64,000 nt of DNA from Flagellimonas aurea (GCF_017313785.1 NZ_JAFLNL010000003.1:461315-525314); one strand, 5' to 3'. Shown: positions 38,998-47,636, counted from the first letter of the stretch. A program made the numbers and translations. Notes: a model not told the origin generated them from the letters alone.

Positions 38998-39041
38998 CTT
39001 CGGCGCAGTTTATGCTGAGCATGGACGAAGTACTCAGGGCA
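38998..39041 (+). repeat. 44-bp imperfect direct repeat, copy B
   Basis: Begins CTTCGGC and ends GAAGTACTCAGGGCA. It is 84 bp downstream of copy A in the same orientation, with 10 differences of 44. Confidence 0.6.
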
Positions 39042-39081
39042 TAATTCGTTTACGGTAAGCAAAGCTTACCTAACTCATTAT

Positions 39082-39478
39082 GGGGCCGACCGGTTTTGAC
39101 AGCAAGACCAATGGCGATGTAAGCATGCCGAGCGCTGGGATACAGCTCGTTAATCTCATGTTTCACACTTTTAATTGGCGAAAATAATTACGCTCTTGCC
39201 GCATAATCTGAATTATAGTAGGATTTGCCTCGTCCCTACAAGGTAGGGAAGCGAGATGTTCCTGAATAGCCCTTGTTGATGGCGATTCGTTTAGGAGCAC
39301 CAAAAAAGTCAACACAAGGGTGTCCGCTCGCTTTGGCGGCACCTCTAAAACCTAAAGAAGATAAGTGTATGTTAGGCCGTATCTGGTCAGGCATGCATCG
39401 AAAACTAAGCAGATACTAAGCATGTAGAAAGCATAGTTATTGCTTGTTTGGACGAGGGTTCGAATCCCTCCGGCTCCA
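39082..39478 (+). ncRNA. ssrA: Transfer-messenger RNA (tmRNA)
   Basis: The tRNA-like ends pair: GGGGCCG at 39082-39088 with CGGCTCC at 39471-39477, discriminator A at 39478. The T-arm GGTTCGAATCC is near the 3' end. The tag frame starts at GGC 39177 and stops at TAA 39204-39206, giving GENNYALAA, the usual Bacteroidota proteolysis tag ending ALAA. The 3' CCA is not encoded (sequence continues CTT), so it would be added after processing. tmRNA with SmpB rescues stalled ribosomes and marks the peptide for degradation. Confidence 0.97.
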
Positions 39479-39485
39479 CTTCAAG

Positions 39486-39513
39486 AGCCACCTTAAGGTG
39501 GCTTTTTTTTTTG
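39486..39513 (+). terminator. Terminator of ssrA
   Basis: AGCCACCTT (39486-39494) and AAGGTGGCT (39495-39503) form a stem with a TTAA tip, followed by a long T-run. It starts 8 bp after the mature 3' end. Confidence 0.93.
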
Positions 39514-39875
39514 TTCTTCCTTCGGGATTCGAAGGCCAACGCGACCAGCACGTCGCTTTACTAAAAAGATTTGCTAGACTTCTCTTAACGCTCGGTCGTC
39601 TCCGACTCCACTAAGACCGGAAACGCCGGACATAGTATACCCCCTTCGACGGGATTAAAGTAAACATAGTAGAAATACCAGTAACTATTTGGATACCTAT
39701 TAAACTGGTTCAAAAAATCCATTTTTGGTGGTTCTCTCTATCTGTCCTTTCCAGGTTCAGCCCTACATCTAAATAAACCAATTCATTTACGACTGAAAAT
39801 TCTGAATGGTACAATGGTATACTTTATGTGTACACAGCCAACCGAAGGCCTACCTGGTTTTCATTACTCCTTAAA
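39514..39875. other. Spacer downstream of tmRNA with a possible att-like remnant
   Basis: About 360 bp without a convincing gene. At 39601-39612 TCCGACTCCACT matches the tmRNA 3' end TCCGGCTCCACT (39469-39480) at 11 of 12 positions. Short GC hairpins (CGGTC/GACCG around 39593-39619; CCGG-N5-CCGG after it) surround it. No integrase gene is present. Confidence 0.4.
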
Positions 39876-41678
39876 TCATGCCTCCTTCATTACCGGGATG
39901 GTAACTGCCATGAGTTCTTCCTTAAAAAATAGAAGTTCGTTTTGTATATTGGTGCTTTCAAAATGCATGAAGTCCCGGAACAATTCCTGATAATAGGCAA
40001 TTCCATTGAACAAATTACTTCTAAAACCCTCCCATTTTTTGGTTTGCTTGGTCGTGACTTCTTCCGAAATGGATTCTATTTCATTTTTCAAATAATCCAC
40101 ATACATTTTCAGCTCTTTGACAAACATATTTGGCCGATATAGGGAAGAAAGTACAGAGTTGGTTCCATAGATATGTTCCATCATTTTGGAAAGTGAAACT
40201 TCCTTATCAAAATAAGCCATATTAGGTCCTGGACAAATAACCACCCCTTGCTCTTGGCCTTTTATTTTAATATCGTTTTCCAAAAAGGAAGCATTGGCCA
40301 AGCCTACACAAAGGCAGGCCTTTTCATATATTTTGCCTTTGGCATTCTCATACTTGTCTTGAGAGATTTCAGAGCTTTTAGCTTCCAATTCTTGTAGTTT
40401 CGCGTCCTGATACTTTTTTGAAGCCGTGCAAATACCCTCTGGACCGAATTCTTTGCTCAGTGCCAAATATTTTTTTGGGCAAGAACTCCCCGCTTTATTG
40501 TTAAGGATACGCTTTTGTTTATGATACTCATTTGAAGTTCCTTTTATAGTGTTAAAAGGAACTCCTAAAGGAGAAATACCACTTAAATACAAATCTTCTT
40601 CCATGGATTCAGCTAACAATTTTCTGGTATTTTTATCCACGGATGTGGCTTCTGGAACCAACAAAAAAGGCGTTCCCCAACCCACAGAATCCACTTGGTA
40701 ATTTTCAAGTAAAAATTCGTGTTCGTCGGCCGTGCCGACACCACCTTGAACGGTGATGTTTAAATCTAAGGGGTGTTCGGGAACAGCCAGCCCTTTGTGC
40801 TGCAACCCTTTAGTCAGAACATGGTGCGTATCTTGCACCAGCTCTTCTTTTTTATTTTTAAATTCTTCTAAAATAGGCCCCAGTAAGTAGCCATCCGTGG
40901 CAAATGCGTGTCCTCCACAGTTTAAACCAGATTCAATTCTATATTCGGAAACCCAAAGTCCCTTTTTTGCCAAAAATTTACCTTGTATGATCGCCGAACG
41001 GTAATCACTGACCTTTAGAACAATCTTCTTTTTTAACCGGTTGTTCCTATCGGGAAAGAAATCTTTGAAGTTTTCAAAATAACTATATAATCTTGGGTTC
41101 ATTCCTGCCGAGAGCACTACTGAAGAATGTAGATTACTATTGGCAAAACCCCGAAGTGAGGCATGAGCATCGTTAAACTCAATAGGCAATTGCTGGCTCT
41201 TGGCAAAGTTATCCTTATCAACTTTGGTCATGATATTCACATCAATGTCCCCAGCTTTTAAATGCTCGTCCAAAAAAACTTCAATATCATTTTTAGGTAC
41301 TGGGCTTTCATTCATCAGATTGGAAAGTCCTTCCCCTATATTGGATTTATTGGGCAAGGTAGCGATGAAGCTTTCCAATGCCAATTTACTTTCGGCCAGT
41401 TCCTTTTTAAATTTTGCGAATTTTCCCTTAACAATGGTATCCACCAAGTTTAAATAAGAAGTAACTCGTTTGGCCCGATAATCCTGCACTTTTTTTGAAA
41501 TTTCTTGATAGGGAAGATTGAATTTCTTGCTGTAAAACGAATTCATTTTCTCCATAAGCTCATCATCAATTATGGATATTACCGAAGAAATTCCATAGTG
41601 GGCCACACGAATTGGACTGTCTATGGTGTAGGCTAACCCCATTACCGGAATATGGAAGGTGTGTATTGATTTAGGCAC
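39876..41678 (-). CDS. Uncharacterised 600-residue protein with FMN-type TIM-barrel features
   Basis: 600 residues from a GTG start (complement of 41676-41678). The N-terminus IPVMGLAYTIDSPIRVAHYG and ISSVISIIDDELME, together with CGGHAFATDGYLLGPI and VQGGVGTADEHEFLLENYQV, look like nitronate monooxygenase or FabK-type FMN barrels, where GGxGT binds the FMN phosphate. VDSVGWGTPFLLVPEATSVD follows. The C-terminal third holds conserved-looking cysteines (SSCPKKYL, GICTASKKY, ACLCVGLAN) that could bind metal or an Fe-S cluster. The long N-terminal helical insert (residues 40-150) is unusual. Cytoplasmic, no signal. The enzyme's substrate is unknown; family assignment is by pattern only. Confidence 0.7.
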   Translation of the reverse strand: MPKSIHTFHIPVMGLAYTIDSPIRVAHYGISSVISIIDDELMEKMNSFYSKKFNLPYQEISKKVQDYRAKRVTSYLNLVDTIVKGKFAKFKKELAESKLALESFIATLPNKSNIGEGLSNLMNESPVPKNDIEVFLDEHLKAGDIDVNIMTKVDKDNFAKSQQLPIEFNDAHASLRGFANSNLHSSVVLSAGMNPRLYSYFENFKDFFPDRNNRLKKKIVLKVSDYRSAIIQGKFLAKKGLWVSEYRIESGLNCGGHAFATDGYLLGPILEEFKNKKEELVQDTHHVLTKGLQHKGLAVPEHPLDLNITVQGGVGTADEHEFLLENYQVDSVGWGTPFLLVPEATSVDKNTRKLLAESMEEDLYLSGISPLGVPFNTIKGTSNEYHKQKRILNNKAGSSCPKKYLALSKEFGPEGICTASKKYQDAKLQELEAKSSEISQDKYENAKGKIYEKACLCVGLANASFLENDIKIKGQEQGVVICPGPNMAYFDKEVSLSKMMEHIYGTNSVLSSLYRPNMFVKELKMYVDYLKNEIESISEEVTTKQTKKWEGFRSNLFNGIAYYQELFRDFMHFESTNIQNELLFFKEELMAVTIPVMKEA

Positions 41679-41704
41679 AAACTTTTTTTAAATTAAACAA
41701 GACA

Positions 41705-41712
41705 CAAAAGTG
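41705..41712 (-). promoter_or_regulatory. Possible -7 element (CACTTTTG) of the 600-residue protein gene
   Basis: It differs from TAnnTTTG only at the first base. It lies 26 bp before the GTG start and 17 bp downstream (minus strand) of a perfect palindrome that would cover the -33 region. Confidence 0.35.
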
Positions 41713-41729
41713 AGCTTCTTTTTTTATCC

Positions 41730-41760
41730 AAACGCTGACATATGTCATATGTCAGCGTTT
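41730..41760. promoter_or_regulatory. 31-bp perfect palindrome upstream of the 600-residue protein gene
   Basis: 15-bp arms 41730-41744 and 41746-41760 around a single central base; the core reads TGACATATGTCATATGTCA. A T-run follows on the plus strand, so a plus-strand terminator shape exists, but no plus-strand gene precedes it. Its position at the -33 region of the minus-strand gene suits a dimeric regulator. Confidence 0.55.
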
Positions 41761-41959
41761 TTTTAACCGTGGTACCCTTCTGAAAATTTACCAAGAAAAC
41801 GGAATGGGACCGGAAAAAGATGTCCATACATCATGAAGAAGTGTTGGAAAAAACAGTTCCATCCAGAGGTGGCCTACATTCCCTTTTCTATATACTATCA
41901 TAACAAAGCATTTAGGATTCACTATTATACTTCGCGATGTATGTCTAATTCATGATCCA

Positions 41960-43195
41960 TTATTTCTCCAATAGTAATTCCATCATGGCCAGTGAAGAAG
42001 CTTCTCCGATTTCAACTATCCGTTCTTTTGGCGTATGGTCCCCTATTTCATATGTTATTCCCACGGCACCTTGCCCGTACAAAAACCATCCTTTTGACAC
42101 TGGCTTGTTGCTATTGGAATCCTTTTCATTGACTTCATAGTCTTTAATATCTTTTTCCAACCTCTCGAACCAATCATCGATAAAGTGGGGCAAGGTAGTC
42201 CCTCTTCTGGTTTTGTTGGTATAGAAAACATCTTCGTAGGTGGAATGGAAATCCAATCCCAAAATAATTTCTCCTCCATCCTTTTTACTGATCTCCGTAA
42301 TAAATGACACTACATTCTCAACCTCAGGTTGACGGTATTTTGACCAATCCCGGTTCAGGTCCACCCCATTGGAATTATGTCTCCAATGCCCTAAATCCAC
42401 CCCATCTGGATTAAGATTTGGGAAAGCCAACACCCTATATTTGCTTAAAAATTCAGTGGAAAGTACAGAGCTTTCCACGACAGTTTCCACAAATTCTTGA
42501 AAAGCGAAGAAGCCTGTGACTTCTGGAGGATGCTGTCTAGTTAAAAGAACAACAATGGGTTTCCCTTCCGGACTTCCCCTATATATGTCCAAAACCGGGA
42601 TATTTCTACCCAAACTGGACTGACCGGCGCTTCCCAAGTGTACAAAATCATTGGAATCCAAAATATGCTGCAGATACCATTGTTCCACATCATCTGAACT
42701 ATTGATTTCTTGGGCCGCAATTAGTTGAGGCTCCCTATCTACCATTAGTCGTAGCATCCGCCCTTTATCCGATTTGATTACATTCACGGAATCCACAATG
42801 CCCCATTCCCCATTCTTTTTTCTTTTGGGTTTGTACCTGTGCCTGAATTCTTTGGGATACTCAAACTCAAAATAAACCTGCCTTGGTAATTCGGACCAAG
42901 TTTCAAAAGCATAGTAAGGGCTCTTGTTGATGGGAGTGTTCTCTGGTGCAAAATACAATGTAATCGTTGAATCATTCAATTGGTTCGCACCGTTGAGGCG
43001 AGCTCCATCAAATTCATTGCTTACTGAAACTCCCAATGCTTCAAAGTAATAAGTCTTTTTAGTTTGATAATCTATCTGCCTGTCCCTTGTGTCTACCGGA
43101 TTTTTGAATTTCACTTTTTTTGGTAGGCTGCAATCCACCATTACTAGCGCCAATGCAATGGGCAAAAAGGTTCCCCAATATCTCTTTATTGTCAT
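41960..43195 (-). CDS. M14 family zinc carboxypeptidase, lipoprotein
   Basis: 411 residues from ATG 43195; a start 12 codons earlier would spoil the lipoprotein signal MTIKRYWGTFLPIALALVMVDC (Cys22). After an N-terminal beta domain (residues 25-170) comes the M14 catalytic domain. The zinc ligands are His222 and Glu225 (RQHPPEVTG) and His317 (DFHSTYED). Substrate binding is by NRDWS (281-285), and the catalytic Glu is Glu383 (ITYEIGDHTP). M14 enzymes cleave C-terminal residues or, in bacteria, peptidoglycan-derived peptides. It ends the sigma/FecR-controlled locus, after a 164-bp gap that may hold its own promoter. Confidence 0.9.
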   Translation of the reverse strand: MTIKRYWGTFLPIALALVMVDCSLPKKVKFKNPVDTRDRQIDYQTKKTYYFEALGVSVSNEFDGARLNGANQLNDSTITLYFAPENTPINKSPYYAFETWSELPRQVYFEFEYPKEFRHRYKPKRKKNGEWGIVDSVNVIKSDKGRMLRLMVDREPQLIAAQEINSSDDVEQWYLQHILDSNDFVHLGSAGQSSLGRNIPVLDIYRGSPEGKPIVVLLTRQHPPEVTGFFAFQEFVETVVESSVLSTEFLSKYRVLAFPNLNPDGVDLGHWRHNSNGVDLNRDWSKYRQPEVENVVSFITEISKKDGGEIILGLDFHSTYEDVFYTNKTRRGTTLPHFIDDWFERLEKDIKDYEVNEKDSNSNKPVSKGWFLYGQGAVGITYEIGDHTPKERIVEIGEASSLAMMELLLEK

Positions 43196-43359
43196 ATTCG
43201 TGGTATAAATTATTGTATCGACCGTCAACACAACCTCATTATAAAAATCTGATTATCTTGAGAATAAATGTTTTGATAGTATTTTAGGTCGGCGGTTCAT
43301 CGAAAAGAACTCCATCTAATCAAAGGTTTTGTCTATTAATTTGCTGGAACTCTTTGGAA

Positions 43360-44700
43360 TCAATCATTAAAAAAAACATTTCCCAAGGCATTGCTCATCT
43401 TGGCCCAACCCGAAGCATCCTGACGAAGTTTTGGCCGCGCCTGCTCAATGTGGATAAACCTTCCCGATGTTTCTGTGGCTGAAGTGCCACAAGGATCGGG
43501 AGAACTATTGATAAAACGACCTTGTGTGTTGGTAAACCCCCGTAACCTGGTCCAATCGGTATCGATATGGGCAATTTTGAAGGTCAATGAGGCATCCTCT
43601 TCCAACAGGGCGTCCCTGATCAAGGAGGCATAATCGTTCTCGGGAGTTTGGTCCGTCCCATTACTCATGATCACATCCGGGTCATTATCGCCCTTGCCAA
43701 AACCATGTAATTGTACAAATACTGTACTAGGTAGGCTTGTGGCAATAACCTCTGTGGTTCTTTGGAAGGCCGAACCAGTATTGTGTGCCAAATCCGATAT
43801 ACGGTATGCACCACTACTACCGCAAGCTGAAGTCGTCCCGGAACATTCCGTTTCGGTGTCACTGTTGCACCTATGGGCACTGCTCAAAAGAAGCGCCTTG
43901 GCCACATTGTTCCTAAAGGAATACGCCGCCTCATAGCCTGTATTGGTATCATATTTAATGTGTGGCGCCATTAAAATAAGATCTTCGCTTTCCGGTGCCG
44001 CGCTGAATACATAGATACCCCAATAATTCGTTTTTGCGCTTTCGTATTCAGCCAAAATATAAAATACCTGATTGGGGGAAAGTGTGGTATCCGTAAATTC
44101 CGTAACCTGATAATTAAGTTCTGCGGATTTCGCTACGGCTTCCGAAATCTGGTCGTTGAGCATATGGCCGACAACTGTTTCCCAAAGGTCCAGTTGTGCG
44201 TCAACTGGAGCGGTATAGCCGTCCTGTCCGCTTCCTGGTACACTATCTATCAGCTTTCTCAGATAGCTATCGATGTTACCGGATGCAAACTGCAATTCAG
44301 CCGCAATGGTTCCCGTAGTGGAGACTTCCAGGGTTTCGCTTAATTCCGATTCATTTCCTGCAGCATCGGTCGCTAAAACCTGATAGATATATACGTTGCC
44401 GGGCTCCAGATTGTCCAAAGCATAAAATGTTTGCCCTGCACTAGCCAAGTAGCTCCCGTTCTGATATATGGAATAGTTCTGGACCCCGATATTATCTGCA
44501 GATGCATCCCAGCGTAATTCTGCCGTTGTCCGGGTCACGTTTTCCGCGATCAATCCCGATGGCGCGGTGGGAGCCTGTGTATCCTTTTCCATAGTAGGTT
44601 CGTCGTTTCCTCCACTTGAAGAGCAGGAGACCAACAGAACCAACAACATGACCATTCCCATCACGTAGGTAAGCTTTGCCATTAATTTAAGTGTTCTCAT
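43360..44700 (-). CDS. FN3-domain lipoprotein with a putative metal-hydrolase domain
   Basis: 446 residues from ATG 44700; the in-frame start 23 codons upstream is not compatible with the signal MRTLKLMAKLTYVMGMVMLL and lipobox LLVSC (Cys26). A single FN3 domain spans about residues 42-129 (APTAPSGLIAENVTRTTAEL, LEPGNVYIYQVLATDAAGN). The C-terminal domain has several charged motifs: APHIKYDTNTGYEA (His247, Glu257), LLSSAHRCN (His276), VQLHGFGKG (His332) and FIHIEQARPKLR (Glu419), a spacing that resembles zinc amidase or M14-like sites. No named family is recognised. The context suggests a peptide or peptidoglycan substrate. Confidence 0.75.
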   Translation of the reverse strand: MRTLKLMAKLTYVMGMVMLLVLLVSCSSSGGNDEPTMEKDTQAPTAPSGLIAENVTRTTAELRWDASADNIGVQNYSIYQNGSYLASAGQTFYALDNLEPGNVYIYQVLATDAAGNESELSETLEVSTTGTIAAELQFASGNIDSYLRKLIDSVPGSGQDGYTAPVDAQLDLWETVVGHMLNDQISEAVAKSAELNYQVTEFTDTTLSPNQVFYILAEYESAKTNYWGIYVFSAAPESEDLILMAPHIKYDTNTGYEAAYSFRNNVAKALLLSSAHRCNSDTETECSGTTSACGSSGAYRISDLAHNTGSAFQRTTEVIATSLPSTVFVQLHGFGKGDNDPDVIMSNGTDQTPENDYASLIRDALLEEDASLTFKIAHIDTDWTRLRGFTNTQGRFINSSPDPCGTSATETSGRFIHIEQARPKLRQDASGWAKMSNALGNVFFND

Positions 44701-44796
44701 TCTTATTATATTTTGTTCTGGAAGAGAGTAGCACATCCAGGCTTTTTGAGTACCGTTTGAAAGTTGCATCCTCTCAACCTTAACTCTAGTAGAAGC

Positions 44797-46350
44797 CTAC
44801 CTTTGCAATACTCTTCCGTTCAATTTTTCTGTAAATTTTCTGTTCTCGATGGAAAACTTTCCATTGATAATACTGTAGACCACTCCTTCCGAAAACTGAA
44901 AAGCATCCATATAATCCGCGTTATCCGAAAAGTTAATAGGGTCAAAAATGATGATGTCTGCATAATTCCCTTCTCGGATCTTGCCCCTTTTGGGAAGTTT
45001 AAGAATCTCTGCAGTTTTGGAGCTGCTCCGATTAATAAAAGAGGCCATGTTCAAGACACTATCTTGCTTAACAAATTTTCGGTATTTGTATGGAAAGGTT
45101 CCATACTTTCTTGGATGTCCCGAACCTCCGTCCGAACCGGTCACCACCCAAGGTTGTACCATAAAGTTCTCAATATCATAAGAGTTCATATTGAACGAGG
45201 CTATTTTAATATAGCCTGTTTTCAATATATCGAAAACAGCATTTTCAGGTGACTTTCCAAGGTCTTCTGCTATTTTTAGAACATTCTTTCCCACAAGTGT
45301 GGTATCCGGCGCCTGTATGACCAGTAATTTGTCCGCTCCTCCCCTTCTTGTGATGTTCCTCTGCGTCTCTCCAAGTATTTTACTCCGAAGTGCCGGATTT
45401 TGAAAACGTATGAACAATGAATCGCTTCCACCACTTTCGGCCCATCGGGGTACTACGGCAGCTTTTAAACTTGTTGCGGATGCATCATACGGGTATTGGT
45501 TGGCTGTGATATCGATGTCTTTTTGTTGTGCCGTTTCCACTATTTTTAAAATGGAATCACTTTGCTTCCAAACATCGACACCTAAACATTTTATGTGTGA
45601 AATATGTACTGGAACATTTGCTCTTTCACCAATCTCAATGGTTTCTTGCACAGCTGGTATCAACCCAATGGAATAAGTGCTCTCATCCCTCATATGAGTA
45701 TCATAAAAACCGTTGTTTTTGGCAACGACCTTGGCCAGTTCCACAACCTCGTCCGTTGTAGCATAGCTGCCCGGTGCATAAAACAGTCCTGTTGACATTC
45801 CAAAAGCCCCGGTATTCAGCTCTTGCTGCATCAAATCCTTCATCTGCTCCAGCTCTTCCTGGGTGGCCTGTCTGTCACTTTCCCCCATGACTTGCTTTCT
45901 GAGGGTCCCATGACCTACCAAGGTGACCACATTGGTGCCTACACCAATTTTTTCGCACGCTTCCCTGTATTTTGATAGGGGATAGGGACTGCTTCCATCA
46001 TTACCTATGGTTACCGTTGTTACACCTTGAAAAAGAAATGGTTTGTTGTGTGAATGTTCCGGGTCGTCCAAATCGTTTGTGGCATGGGTGTGTGGATCAA
46101 TAAACCCGGGGGACACTACAAATCCCTGTGCATTTATGGTTTTTGTGGCCATCACTTCTCTTTTGTTGTGGTCACCGAGCCAAACAATCTTATCGTCCTT
46201 TATGGCAATCGCAACGGATTGGGGTCGTGTTCCCACTCCGTCGTATACAGTACCGTTTACAATCAAAATATCTGCTTTAATACTGCTATTATCTTTACAG
46301 GAAAACAACAGGACCACAAGTACCATAAAACCTAGAAACTCTCTTTTCAT
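44797..46350 (-). CDS. N-acyl-D-amino-acid deacylase family amidohydrolase, lipoprotein
   Basis: 517 residues with a lipoprotein signal (MKREFLGFMVLVVLLFSC, Cys18). D-aminoacylase features: metal-binding HTH in VSPGFIDPHTHATND (His87, His89), GVTTVTIGNDGSS, FGMSTGLFYAPGSYAT, GFYDTHMRDES, PVHISHIKCLG and VVTGSDGGSGHPRKYG near the end. The family hydrolyses N-acyl-D-amino acids (EC 3.5.1.81) or D-amino-acid dipeptides. Lipidation places it at the cell envelope. It follows the surface lipoprotein gene in the same locus; the 102-bp gap holds a strong hairpin. Confidence 0.9.
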   Translation of the reverse strand: MKREFLGFMVLVVLLFSCKDNSSIKADILIVNGTVYDGVGTRPQSVAIAIKDDKIVWLGDHNKREVMATKTINAQGFVVSPGFIDPHTHATNDLDDPEHSHNKPFLFQGVTTVTIGNDGSSPYPLSKYREACEKIGVGTNVVTLVGHGTLRKQVMGESDRQATQEELEQMKDLMQQELNTGAFGMSTGLFYAPGSYATTDEVVELAKVVAKNNGFYDTHMRDESTYSIGLIPAVQETIEIGERANVPVHISHIKCLGVDVWKQSDSILKIVETAQQKDIDITANQYPYDASATSLKAAVVPRWAESGGSDSLFIRFQNPALRSKILGETQRNITRRGGADKLLVIQAPDTTLVGKNVLKIAEDLGKSPENAVFDILKTGYIKIASFNMNSYDIENFMVQPWVVTGSDGGSGHPRKYGTFPYKYRKFVKQDSVLNMASFINRSSSKTAEILKLPKRGKIREGNYADIIIFDPINFSDNADYMDAFQFSEGVVYSIINGKFSIENRKFTEKLNGRVLQR

Positions 46351-46369
46351 TTGGATTCTTCTTTAATGG

Positions 46370-46401
46370 AATGTCAACCCCATAAGTATGGGGCTGACAT
46401 T
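46370..46401. repeat. Strong inverted repeat between lipoprotein and deacylase genes
   Basis: AATGTCA-a-CCCCATA (46370-46384) pairs with TATGGGG-c-TGACATT (46387-46401), with one A-C mismatch and a 2-nt loop. On the coding (minus) strand no T-run follows, so it looks like an mRNA processing or stabilising hairpin rather than a terminator. Confidence 0.65.
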
Positions 46402-46452
46402 TCAATTTATTTGAGCATAAAATTATCCTCAAAAAACCAATCAAGAACAGTA

Positions 46453-47616
46453 CTAATCCTCCGATTCATAAATGATCACATTGTCAATATCAAAAGACTC
46501 GGGTGTAGCGCCAGATTGTATCTGAACGACCAATTCATAGGAACGCACTCCTTTTAGGTATCCACTATTGATTTCATACCACTGCCCTGCCACTTCTTCT
46601 ACATCATCACTGAAGATACTGGCCAATTCAAGGACATCTGCACCGGAGTCTGTTGTAATATTGGCATAGGCATGTATACCGTCCAATTCCTCCCAACTGG
46701 TATCTCCAAAAAATACTTGAAAAGATACCCCGGAGTTCTGCTGCCCCTCGGGCACCTCCACGGTATCAAAGGTGAGACGTATAGCTCCATCGGCATCTTC
46801 CGAATGGAATCCTTGGGTTCCATCAGGATAGGCCTCATAATCCTCAAAAAGAGAAAAAACACCTATACGTTCGGCCGAGAAGCCGAGACTGCTGCTGCTG
46901 ATATCCTCTATTGCTATGTATTCCGCATCGAAACCAAGCTCATCATCCACGCCAGTGCCCACTGCCACATAATCCACGTAGGGGGGTACATCTCCATTGA
47001 TCAAGTCAAGGGTCTCATCATTGCTTCCGTTTCGGTCATACGTGTCGTCCTCGGCACCAATCGGAACTTCTTCAAATGAGGTTCCCCTGATTTTTTTACC
47101 AGCGGGTTGAAAAAAGGAAATGGAAAACTCCATGGCCTGATTCGGGAAATACAACTTGGATCTATCCGTGGTATCTCCCCCTTCGTTCACGTTATTATCG
47201 TTCAAATCCGGCGAGGCACCGCTAAAGGTGCCATTCGGACTGGTTACCGTACCCACAAAGGACATGGTGGACCCCAGTTCGATGTCATCCTCAGTCAGAC
47301 CGAGCGCATCAATAATATCACTGATGGAAAGTTCCAATTGATAAGGAAACTCTGTTACTGTGACGATATCCTCTGCTGTTGTATCTCCGTAGGTCACGGA
47401 GAGTGAATAACTGTCGGCATTGCCGTTGGAATCCACCAATTGTGCACTGATTACATCGGAATCCAAGCTGAGCACGCTATAACTGAGTTCTGGTGTTTGA
47501 TCAAAGGAAACAAAACCGCCTCGGTCCGTAATGTCCTCAAACGTATTGTTATCATTGGAACAGCCTATCAAAAATAACAGTCCCAATAGAAATTGTATGC
47601 TTATATTACTTTTCAT
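46453..47616 (-). CDS. Surface lipoprotein of a SusCD locus, unknown ligand
   Basis: 387 residues with a lipoprotein signal (MKSNISIQFLLGLLFLIGC, Cys19), followed by an acidic linker SNDNNTFEDITD. The mature protein is beta-rich and acidic (ISAQLVDSNGNADSYSLSVT, FPYQLELSISDIIDAL, DGAIRLTFDTVEVPEGQQNS). The C-terminal ~150 residues (GVSFQVFFGDTSWEELDG, YELVVQIQSGATPESFDIDN) resemble a carbohydrate-binding-like jelly roll. Its place directly after susD (20-bp gap) matches SusE/SusF-like surface glycan or peptide binding proteins. The ligand is unknown. Confidence 0.78.
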   Translation of the reverse strand: MKSNISIQFLLGLLFLIGCSNDNNTFEDITDRGGFVSFDQTPELSYSVLSLDSDVISAQLVDSNGNADSYSLSVTYGDTTAEDIVTVTEFPYQLELSISDIIDALGLTEDDIELGSTMSFVGTVTSPNGTFSGASPDLNDNNVNEGGDTTDRSKLYFPNQAMEFSISFFQPAGKKIRGTSFEEVPIGAEDDTYDRNGSNDETLDLINGDVPPYVDYVAVGTGVDDELGFDAEYIAIEDISSSSLGFSAERIGVFSLFEDYEAYPDGTQGFHSEDADGAIRLTFDTVEVPEGQQNSGVSFQVFFGDTSWEELDGIHAYANITTDSGADVLELASIFSDDVEEVAGQWYEINSGYLKGVRSYELVVQIQSGATPESFDIDNVIIYESED

Positions 47617-47636
47617 AATAGAAATCGTTTTGCTGT

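Larger units (their letters stand above)
38717..39081. other. Repeat-rich spacer upstream of tmRNA
   Basis: 365 bp without a gene. It contains a GC-rich hairpin around 38834-38854 (CCTGCCTGCGGCAAGCAGG) and two imperfect direct repeats described separately. The ssrA promoter must lie near 39041-39081, but no consensus boxes are clear. Confidence 0.6.

Noticed and set aside
38816..39022. Possible small gene on the minus strand before tmRNA
   Set aside because: The reading frame runs through the direct repeats and hairpins, has no recognisable motif or signal, and is better explained as intergenic repeat sequence.
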